Position numbers and translations under genes: made by a program | NCBI GenBank assembly: GCA_026874595.1 | Contig: CM049308.1 | Coordinates: 14,157,501 to 14,221,500, forward strand | Direction of reading: 5' to 3' | Origin: Sipunculus nudus | Lineage: Eukaryota > Annelida > Sipuncula > Golfingiida > Sipunculidae | Length of the DNA stretch: 64,000 nucleotides | The notes under the pieces: model-generated | Told to the model about the DNA's origin: nothing | The model's input: only the letters and a program-made list of their open reading frames with translations | Databases searched by the model: none | Part shown: positions 22,259 to 34,200 of the stretch, piece after piece | How positions within the stretch are numbered: the first letter of the stretch is position 1 | How the letters are laid out: each line of letters starts with the position of its first letter

Positions 22259-25200
22259 CTGTAAGAGATACAAGTTTTGAGTAATTTGATTTTCCTGAAT
22301 CTGTTAAAATAATATTGTATTATAAGTAATGTAAAGATGTTTCTTATTCTTAACAGTTAAAATGAACAATAGTTCATTGACATTACTGTTTCCATTACAA
22401 ATCAGTGTCATTGCTGGCATATGTAGTAATATACAGGGGTCTTAATAACACCTTTCAGCTTGTCTCAGTTCAGCAAACATGTGCACAGAAGGCATTTTTC
22501 ATTTTGTACCAAGATATTTTCTACATTATTAACTGATAGGTAGTAACAAACATAACACACACACACACAAAAAATATTTTACAGGTGGTTCAATGACTCC
22601 CTATATTCCCATATTTTCCTATAAAAACAGTCCAAATGTTCTTATACTTTCCAGCACATATGCCCTCATCTTCTTTATTTTCCTGTTTTTTTTCACTGCA
22701 TAATTGAGTTTCTGATACAACAGAGTTACTATTGAAGACATTCCATATATTTTTGCATACAAGTGTGCATGTAGGATGGCATGTAAGATGGCAAAATCAG
22801 GTTTATACCAGGCGAAGTGTGACTGAAAGTTTGATATGATGGCAGGATAAATTGTAAGTGGAAAGGCAAACCGGTATTAATGCCTTTCTGTTGGAAAGGT
22901 GAAAATTTCAAAGTATTATGGTCCTTGAGTTGATAAACCTACTTCTCATTTATGTCTAATTGAGATGAACCTGCCATTTGTCAATAAATTACCCAGATAT
23001 TTGGAGAATGAAACAGTAAGATGACCCTTTGTAATTAATACCTCATTAAGAATAAAATCTGATTACTCTGGTCAAGAAAAATTTCAGTTATATTTCTATG
23101 AGAGCAAAGAAGTCAAGAAAGAATGACAGTATATGATATAAGGTTAGTCATTTGAAGTCAAAGGTGGGGTCATATTCAGTGACATACAAGTAGGGAGAGA
23201 AAGAATAGATTCAAGAATGATAAGACTTTAGTTAGAGAGGAAGGGAGTTAATCAGAAGGGATTTGAGAGGGGCAGGGAAGCCTTCAAAAGAAGTCATGTT
23301 TTCAGTCTGAGTCAAGGGTAGGATCGTTTCTTTTTCAAAGGATAGGTCCATGGCCATTTGGTTGCACAGTCCACTGACTTAGTATGAAAGGATTTCTATG
23401 ATATGATAAGAATGATGTTATTTTTTTGCTCTTCAGATTACAGGTTTTATAAGCACAGGGTTATGAATAATCCAGAAGTCATAACCTCTCATTAAGACAT
23501 TAGAGCTGATCTCTGAGATTCTAGCCCACTTTCACTATTTAGCAATTCAGGCTCCTGAATGTAGGATCACTGAAATTGTGGTAGATTTGTCCTATACCAA
23601 AATTAATACTGTTTGTCTCTGGTGTAAGATGGAAGAACTGTCAATCTTGTGTCAAGCAGGGAGCAGATCTCTATATAACTTCCACTCTGACATTGTTGGT
23701 AGACTAATTGAGGGAGGAGCAAAATGTTTTCCATATGACTCCTTTTGTGTTCACTCTCTTATTGTCAGAAGTCAAAACTACTTCCAGAATGGTGGCATTT
23801 TCTACAAAGAAGGTCTAACTATGAATGTCAAGGATAAACCACCTGTCAACATTTATTCTCATAGTAAAAAATAGTCAAATTTTAAATGCTCCCTTGTAAG
23901 TTCTCGCCTCATGGACCAATTCGATTATGACATTACGACTATGTAAGCGAAGCCATGTATGTAGGTAGTAGGCCTATAGGTAAAGCGCTGTGTAAAGAGT
24001 GTAGTTTTGTTCATATGCACATAAGACCTTAACCCTGTGCTGAAGGTTGGGATGGTTGGTCAGTCTAAAGGCCAAAAAATCTAGAGAACAGTTTTAACCT
24101 AGATAAATTTGATTAACAGTACCTCAAGATTCATGACAGGCTCAAGCAGATCCACTGATCCTTTCTGTAGAGCTTCAGCAATGCACTGAGCCACAGCTGC
24201 CGTTATGAAAGATGTAGAAGTTCCTCTACCCACCACCAGGCTGTGCAAGTTCACCTCTGTGTTGACCACAGGGAATCCCAATATAGGACCTGTGAAAGAT
24301 TACGGGAAGAAAATTCACATTATAAGAGTCTCCTGTATATTTCAATAATTGGCTAAGAATTTATTTACTTAATTCAGACTTGGATAAGACTTTTTATTAG
24401 AGATGTTCCAATTAACCTGATGATTAATTACTAGTACTGATGATTGGTCTTTTTTCATAATGGATTAAATCGTGAGCATGTTTGCAAAATCGCTCACAAA
24501 TGATTATGTATGCACATGCAAAGAAGTAATATTATTCAGAAACAAGTGTACTGCAAATGGTGCATAATACACATATGTCTTGTGACCTCTGACCTTATTA
24601 AATATGCATGAGTTTTGCCAAGAATGTAATTCAGGTGAGAAACTCTATTGGCTAACATTCATGAATTTGGTGACCTCTGACCTGATTATACCATAATACG
24701 TCCAATCATAGAATGGTATACAATGAAACCTAACCCTTTGACATTTAGACAGGTGGGGCACATATTAGCAAACAGCATTAAAACTTGTTCTTGGGCACAA
24801 AAGAAATATCTACAACTAAGCCATTACCTTAATTTTTCAGCATGATTTACTCGTAAGACTGAATTCCGCCAGTCATTAATTTAGGTATAATTCTATACGG
24901 CAGATTTCACAGTAATGTAGGAGGACCGAAAATCATTGTTTTATTCCTTTCAATCAATGAGCATGATTTTACAACTAATTCCCACTACTACTTTATATAT
25001 TCTTTAATGTTACCTATTACTTACCTGAATGATTATTCAATACATTATCTCCCCAGAGGCTTCTTGATGACTGTTCTCAACTGTGTGATGTATCTTATCA
25101 TAGGACTTTCAATATTCCAATACACTATGGGTACTTCAATAAAGGGATACCATATTAATTTTATGTTACAGTGCTAGCCTAATCCTAGGTCATTACTATG

Positions 25201-28200
25201 GGAAGAGTGCTGGGTCTATGTTTTATTATTTTTTAAGATAGGTCCACATGCCTGTTGGTGGCACCGTCTATTGAATGAGGATGAGAGTAACCATACATGT
25301 AGAATGAGAGGTTGCAATGTTTCAGCCTTCTCGATTTCAGGTTTTATAAGTACAGGGCTCAGAATACCAAATAATTCATTAAAGAAATTAGAGCAAATAT
25401 GTGAGGTTTAAAGGAGACCTCAATATTTTGCCTTTGAGGCACAGGTAGCATTTGAACCAGGGACCTTTTCCTCAGCAGTCCAATGCCTTGACCACTAGGC
25501 TATGTGCTACCTCAGTAATGGGTGTAGCCTGATTTAAAAAACACACTGATGTACTATAACTTCTATGAGCCCCATTATTAGAAGTCAAGTGATGGAGTAC
25601 CTCGACTTAGTCCTGACCTCATGCCACTATCCAGAGCCTTTAGGACGTGTCGTCGGAGACGTGAAAAATCCACGTCCTTGTCTGGCTGAAGATTGATGTG
25701 TTTCTGTGGTGGTTGTGAAGATGGACACAGAGACAAGCTGATATGGACACTGTGTTGCCGATCACCAATCAGTCTATCAAGGTTTAGTATGTGTGCTGTA
25801 CTGGCAGTCAAGGCCTCTCTGTAGGACACCTGCAGAGGACCCAGGTCTACCTCCAGTTTGTACTCCTTCAGCAACCTGTCCTTAATGATGTCCAAATGTA
25901 GTTCTCCCATCCCTACCATAAAGAGATAAATTATTACAAATAGAACATAACTTATTTTGCACCTGAAGGGCAGTTTCTTCTCATTCTAACTATAATATGT
26001 GGAGCTGCAAGTTCACCAAACAGGTACAGTGGTGTAGTTTCTGACTGATGGTAATCATGGCACTGTGAAACCTGCAAAATGTCAAATTGCTCAGGAATTA
26101 AGAGAAAATGTCCCCCTTAGGTCACACCTGGCATCATTCCTGACATTTCATCAGCATTTAATTCTGAGATGTGGCCAAAGAGGCATTGTGTGACAACAGT
26201 TGTGTGCCATCACTATAAATTAAAATAAAATAAATATCATACATAATAATCCTTCCCTGCTCAAATCTGTTTTCTGCTTTGTTGTGCACAGAGGTCTGTT
26301 CAAAATCATTTCTATTGACACTGGCATAAACAATAAATGGTTTTTAAACATATATGACATATAAGTGGAGGTCCATATGTCTCACAGAGATATGAGTGAT
26401 TTTATCCCTAAGCAGATGAACAGATGGACGCTGTGCAAAAAATGGTTGCAGGTGGCACCAACATTTTTGATGTATGTTATAAAGCTATCCAAGGGCTACA
26501 TTTGTGCAAAAATTTTTTCCTGATTGTTCAAACGAGTCCGAAGATATTTGGGTTAATGTGTCAAAACAGAGGAACAGATGGACGCACTGGAGAGAGGAAA
26601 GGTCAGAGGTCAATACAAAATATTTTGGCACCAGTTCACATGTGACCTGATAATTGTGCAAAGTTCAGGAAAAATCTGTACAGTGGTCTAAGAGTTCTAT
26701 TCTGGAAACAAACGCTGCGGCAGTGGCGGAACCCAGTCAATAACATAGTATCCGCAAAACTTTGTTTTGGCAGATACAATAATCATTATAATACAAAAAA
26801 GATACAGGTGTTGGTATATTCAAAATGACAGAGGTTGATAAACTGACAGAGTCACATTCTCGGAAAACTCTGGGGATTTGCCAGCTTATACTTACAGTTA
26901 TGGTAGTCCAGGAAACATGACAAAGTACTGACAATTGTCATCTGATGACAAGTACTGGAGTTCCCATGCCAGATACTGATATCACAATATACATGATAAA
27001 TTTCACATCATTACCATGATAAAAACACTGATACTGTCCTTAACCTATCATAAAGCTGTCTATGGAGCACCATTCATGATGTTACTGTGCATCATCAGGC
27101 CACATGGCATGTACCACAAAGGGAAATGTAACTGTTAAATTACAGTGCACACGGCAGGGTAGGTCAGCAACATTCAGCATGATGATAGGTGTTGACTTTG
27201 GCAAGCAAAAAACCCAAGCAGGAACATCACTATGTATTCGTTTTCAAGACACATTTTTATTCTTTATCAGATCAAAATATGTACTTTATATTTAAATTTT
27301 TTTTTCAGTTTAGGGGATAATCTTATTATAATCTAATTTTCAAGAAAACAAACCTGAAAGTACATTCTGTCCTGTTTCTTCATCGTAACTGACCCGCAGA
27401 CTGGGATCTTCTCGTGACAGACATCCTAGCGCATGCTCCATGTCAGCCTGGAATGCTTGGGATGGAGGCTCTACAGAACAGAAGAACACCGGCTCTGGTA
27501 TCTCAATACCCACCAGGATGGGACTGTCAACACTGTCTGTGTCATCACTGGTCTCTGAGACATCCTCTGCTTGTGTGTCTGTACTAAAGACCTTTCCTGT
27601 GAGTGCTACAGCCCTGGATTTGGCTTTCTGTGCTGCCCTGGCGGCCTTCTGGTTTGTGACTAGTGTATCTCCAGTTACTGTCTATTAAGTTAAAAATAAA
27701 ATTTATTGATGATTTTCTGGTAGTTCAAAGATTAACACTATACACTGAACTTGGTATCAATTTTATCTTTATTGACATAATATTTCTAACTGCACAAATT
27801 TTAAAAATCCACTTTCATAAACTTGCTACCAAACCTTTGACAAATTGTGTAATATAGTATCAATTATATTACATCAAATGCTGAAAAATAATTCTATAAT
27901 AATCAAATATAAATATCATAAATATTCTAATAATATCAATTACTGATAATATAAATTACTGTTGATAAAAAAAATATTTGTCTTTTATTGATCATTGCAA
28001 TCTTGCATTATTTTATTTGAAGGGTCAACTCAACATGTATAAACTTGATATGCAAAGTCATATCATGTACAGCTTAATATATTTTTGGCTTCACATACTG
28101 ATAAATCATGTGACTGGTTACAACCAAGAAATGATGTTACCTTATTAATAACTTATCAGATGGCATATTGAAACTGCAAATGCTTAAACTGAATACCACC

Positions 28201-31200
28201 AAGTATCTTCCAAGAATAAAAAATTAACACAAATGATGAAATAACACAAAAGAATACATGTTAACTCACAACCCAAAATGATACTATCTCTCTATGGTTT
28301 AGTAACAAGTCATTTCCTGTATCACGTTAAGTTAGGCTGTGGTCTTGTTACCCCTGCAAACCATGCTTGCATTTATGCAGTCAGAAATTCAACAAATATG
28401 CAGAGGGATCTACCAATATGCTGAGTTAAAACAGAATTCGTTTTTGCTTACGGTAGATGTTGTTAAAAAGTATACTAATAAAGCTAAAGATTGACCTAGT
28501 TTATGTCAAGAAGTACTTGTGAAAAATGACAAAAAGCTGAAGTAGCACTAGATATGGCAAGCAAGGAGGCATGATAAAGCAAGGTCGCCACTAAAACCAG
28601 CTACAGACATGGCTCCCAGGAAGATACCATAAAATGCATCATGATGAATACACTTACCTGCTTTAGCCCTGAAACAGCAACAATGTTGCCTTGAGTGACA
28701 GTCTGTAACTCTTTGTATTCATCTGCTGACACCTGTAACAGTCTGCCAACCTTCTCAGTGCAGTCTCGGCTTACATTATATACAGAACTAGCAGCATCTA
28801 AAGATCCAGAGTACATCCGTAAAAATGTCAGTGATCCTCTTTGTTTATCGTGAGTGATTTTGAATGCCAGGGCACACATTGTATCCTTATAATACTCAAC
28901 AAATTCATACTCCCGATGTGAAGGATCCGGTAAATACTGCGTGATTGCATCAAGTAGAGGTTGCACTCCTTTATTCTTTAAAGAACTGCCACACAATACA
29001 GGGACACCAGTTTGTTGTAAGGTTGCTTGACGAAGAGCATCATTTATGGTGTTATCAGGTATTTCACCATAATCTACGTCACTGAGAACAAATTCTGCGA
29101 TTGTATCATTGATATCTGCCAGCTGTTCAACAAGTTTAGTTCTAGCTGTAACAGCTTTACTGTAAAATAAACCATCCTTCTCCGGATGAAGCGGGACTTC
29201 TATGTAATTTTTACCTTCCGATTTAGCATCCCATAATATTTTGCGTAATCCGATAACATCAATAATTCCTGTGAATTCTTTTTGCTGGCCCAAGGGTAGC
29301 TGGGTAACAAGTGGTTTAATTTTAAGTTTTTCAGTGACTGAATGAAGTGACTTATCAAAGTCAGCCCCTGTTTTGTCCATTTTGTTCATGTAGATAATCC
29401 TAGGGATACTGTAGTGGTCTGCTCGCCTCCAAACTGTCAAAGTCTGGGCCTCAACACCTGAAACACAATATTATTATCATTCACCTTGTTTTTACAAAAC
29501 AATGAGAAAACTTGTACTAAGTGTGTAACAGATATATTGTGTGTGTTTGTATAACAGTTATTTGTATGTGTTTGTTAATTTTTGTGTTTGATAGTATAAT
29601 AGTCATTTTATATATATATATCTACCAGAGTTGGGTCCAAAAGTAATTGTAATTGAAGTAATTGTAATTACAATTACTTATTCAAGTAATTGTACTTGTA
29701 ATCGATTACTTTTTGAAATCCTGAAAAGTAATTGTACTTGTAATTGATTACTTTTGAAAAGTAATTGTTTAAACAATTACTTTTCAATTACTTTTAAGTT
29801 CTGTTGTTATATTTGACTCAGGAATAAAACCATCAAATTGTCCATGTTATTGAAACATAACTCTCTGCCAACCTGTAGTGCTGAACAGCTCACTTTGAGT
29901 TAAATTGGTTGATGGTGAGAGTAAGAATTTTGAAGAGCTATTACTACAATAGATCTTCTCATGGATCTGTTCTTACTGCTATGCAGTGAAGAATATTTAA
30001 CATGCTGATCTGAATAATCAAACATGGATAAAGACACCCGCTCACCTCACAACAGAAGGCAAAGTTATATTTAGAGTAATACATGTACACTTATTTTCCA
30101 TTCCCTCTTAGGTCATTAAGCAGAAGAGCAAATATTGCTGAACAGGCCTTGTTCTGTTTCAATGATTGCCAATATGATTTACCGATTTTTAAGGCAAGTT
30201 ACTTTAAAAATGATAACCATTGCTGCAAATTGCATGAGAGCACTGGAACGCAGGTTTCAGCCAACGCTAACTTATTGACTCTATCGGCTCTTGGTGACTA
30301 AAACATCCATAAATATAGTGATAGACTGAGATAGTTTTAGATTTATTATTTTGACAATTATACCATTTATTACAAATTTACAACAATGAATCAATTTTGA
30401 AAAAAAGAGAGAAGAGAGAAATAATTTATTTATCATAAAGTAATTCTTGTTTATACATATATATTTATATATATGTAAACAACATAATTTGTTTTTATCA
30501 GGAGACTTGTGTTTGTATAGTATTAATTATGCAGGCTTTGATGGATTTTTTTCCACAGCACTCAACATAACTACTTAACGTTTTGACAATATATTATAGC
30601 GTTCGAGTTTGTTCTAGGCAGTGTTGAGAATAGAGAGTCATATTTACATAAAGGTCATATAAATAATCATATTTATAGAACAGTTGTTAATTTACATGAC
30701 CATTCAATCGTTTGATAATTAATGCTGAATTTTTATAACTTGAAAATACCCTTGCCCCACTAACTGACAAAAAGTATTGTAATGTAACATTTATCTAATA
30801 ATAAAGTAAATAAAAAAATGTCTTATTCCAAATTATTTTGTTGTTTAGTTAAGTAATATAGTAACAAATGTCACTAAAAGTAATAGATGAGGAACTGTGG
30901 AGATAGTAAATTACTAATAGCAATAGCAATATAATAACAGTGAAACTAATAGTAATATTTATAGAACGATTTGAACTAAATCCAACCCTGATGAGTATAT
31001 TCACATTTTTGTTCAGACTAAACATCCAGGAGTAAGCATTAGCAGAGAACTGTCTACACCAAACAAATACGTAATGGTGTTTAATGATTCTGGAAAGACC
31101 CATGTTCAAATTGTATAGAGTGCATTCAGCACTGTGTGATTGGTTTTTTTTAGACTTTGATATGTAAACAAGGTAATACAAATTTGTTTGTTGTCACTAT

Positions 31201-34200
31201 CACAATGTAAATACCCTAAAAGCAAAAAAAAGTAATTGTAAAAGTAATTCAAATTACTTTATAAAGTATTTGTAATTGTAATCGATTACTTTTTTGAAAA
31301 CACAAAAGTATTTGTAATTGTAATCGATTATTTTAAAAAGTAATTGTATTTGTAATCGATTATTTTAAAAGTATTTGGACCCAACCCTGATATCTACATG
31401 TGTTACTTAGTTTTTGCGTTTGTTAGTATAACAGTTATTTCTTACCTGCTGAAGCATCAAGTACAGCAACAGCCCCATCCAAAACACGAAGTGCTCGCTC
31501 AACTTCTAAAGTAAAGTCAATATGACCTGAAACAAATAAACCAAATCCTACAAAATATCTGGGAAAACTTACCCAATTTTATATATATCAGATATTATTT
31601 TCACACATGCCCATTTTGGGCACCAGAATGCCAAAAGCCCCTTTCATCACAAAAACAATTTTCCAATCACATATGGTCATGCAGGACTTGTATTTATTAT
31701 ATTACTTTGTCTTTTACATGGCAGATGCCAAACAGTTTAAAACCATTTTAAAAGTTAATTGAAAATTCATATGGCAATGCAGAGCATTTTTACACCGCTT
31801 CAACCAAAACATTATGATTCCTGCTTGGGACTTAGTTTCAAAGTTTTTCCAATGAGAACAAATTGAACCATTTTGTTTAAAATTGTGTGAATATGCTGAA
31901 ACAATTAACACATAGTTTTGTTTCATTTTGTTTGTGAACAGGTATGAGAAAACATATGCTTAAGGAATACTAAAAGGGGTCCTGGAGAGACCTGCATATG
32001 CAAACCCAGAAAAATCTAACATTGCTAGAGTTGAAGTTGTGGATTCTTTGTTTGACATATGCATGGTCCAACAGATTTGGAAGAGGCAACCTTAATCCTA
32101 CAGGAATACGTATATTGTAAGGTATTATATTGCCTGGGGGTGAAACTGAATTTCTTTTTTATATCCAAAATATCTTATTTCTGGAGAAATTTGTGGAACA
32201 ATACCTCAATAAGACAGTAACAGGGAGAGAGGGTAGAAATCACAAGTTAGAAGTAGCCACATTCACCAATTATAGTATAATATACCAGTAAGCTGTAGCC
32301 AAAGCCAGTTGGTGTAAGGGCATAACATGAAATCAAGGTTACCCTGTGGTCAGAAATGATGTGATTATCTCTTTCATCCTGAAGGACAAGAGGTGTCAAT
32401 CAGAAAATACTGTAATGTGGGACAAATCCAGGTAACTCTTGAATTTCTTATTAAAGGTGAAAATAACATTTCATTATCCTTAGCCCTAGATGGTAGCCAT
32501 GTGGCCTACTTTCAGATATTTGTAAAGATTTAACTTCTAAAACTGTGTTAAAGTGGACATACAAGATTTTAAATAAGCTGAGCCAACTTACGCTCCTCAC
32601 TGTGTAACAGGAGCAATGCAGTCTTCCCAGACATCCTTTCATGTAACTGCTGTTTTATATGGCAGTTTTCTCCGAGTTCTAACAACAGGGTATGCACAGA
32701 GTGCAGAATTGTAATCAGACTACTGAAAGCCTGGTATTTCATGGTGCATCCAGCCCAGATTTTAATCATGCTTAAACATCCTTTTTACTTCATTATCATT
32801 CTGTAGTATATACTAAGTCTGTTGCACTTGATTGGCCACAATGGTCCTCCCGTACTCAAGTAGTATTAAAATTCTAAATAATTAGAAGTAAATAATGACT
32901 CAAATAGTCATGTAAGCAATTATTTATCTTATTTGTGACCTGGAGTTTGATTTTAACCAATTTTTTTCTTAACAAATACACAAAAGGTATACTTGCACCT
33001 TTTAGCTGCACAGCACCCATTCACATATTCGAACTATCTGCAAGTGATATTATGATAATTCATGTATGTTAGAGCAACTTCCATTCTATAAACACTATTA
33101 TAAATACCTTTAGAAATGTATTATGTATTTTGCAGTTGGTGCTGATAAGGTTGCAAATACTTAAGTCTTTTTATTTATTTAGTAGAGTATTTGCTACCTT
33201 ATCAAATTGCATACCTTATTAAAATTGCCTAACAGAATTAGATTGCCACAATCAAAATTTTGATACCTGTACCTATTTCAACCCGAGTTGACAGCAGTGG
33301 AAGCATACATTCAAGAAACACAGCTTCATCAAATCATTTTTCAATTTCACAGGTGGCTACCAGGGGTAGATGGAGGATTTCAGAACAAGGGGGAGGGTAA
33401 GTTTGCCCCATCCCTCAGTGTAGAAATGTTTAGAATTTTAGGCTGCCATGACATTAATATAATCTAAGGTAGTTTTAAAAGAATCATGATATGAAATCCA
33501 ACACTGTATTTAGGTATTTAGCACTTATTATTTCTATTTCTAAGATTTTTTTGGTCAAGGGGGGAGGGGACCCCTAAATCTACAACCTTTACCTGGTGTG
33601 TCTATGAGATTAATCTTGTGTTTCTTCCAGAAGAAGGTGATGGCTGCTGCGGTGATTGTGATCCCTCGATCCCTCTCCTGCTCCATGTAGTCCATCACAG
33701 TGTCCCCATCATCAACATTACCTAACAGATAAACCAGCAAGAGCTTACCTAGATAATGCATTGTTCAGTTTACTCTCTGTGTAATTTCTCATTCATTTAT
33801 AAATATGACTTTGTATGATCAACCACAGGTGCATTGCATACCAAGTTATTGTAAACCTTCTCTAAACCTTAATATTCCGATGAGTGAAAAAAATGTCACA
33901 GTCAGAATGTACTGGGATTTGAAATCAAGCCAATGATTCAGTGAGCACACCCTAAAATTTCTATTAACTGGGTCTTACATGCATTTGAGATGTCACTTGA
34001 AAGTTGAATGCACACAGACAATGAAATTCACCTGATTGCAACCAATAAACAGCCAATAGGGATGCAAGAAAGGCATCCACCAGAGAATAATCATAGACTG
34101 AAAGAACTGGTAAGAATTAGACCCAGTTGTGGCTCTGTGTAAACAAGGAGCCACAGGTTGCTGCCTTCATTAATCTTGCGGATGGGAAGGCATGCATTGT

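Noticed and set aside
23578-23874. 98-codon frame on the + strand in GFM2 intron 7
   Set aside because: No recognised motif, opposite strand to the host gene, begins right after a SINE copy and lacks coding-like conservation signals.
25444-25511. functional tRNA gene
   Set aside because: Acceptor stem pairs, but the T arm is too short and the segment continues into a repeated body; it is a SINE head.
30849-31181. hAT transposase in the intron element
   Set aside because: The 110-codon frame is low-complexity, hydrophobic and lacks RNase H-like or dimerisation motifs.
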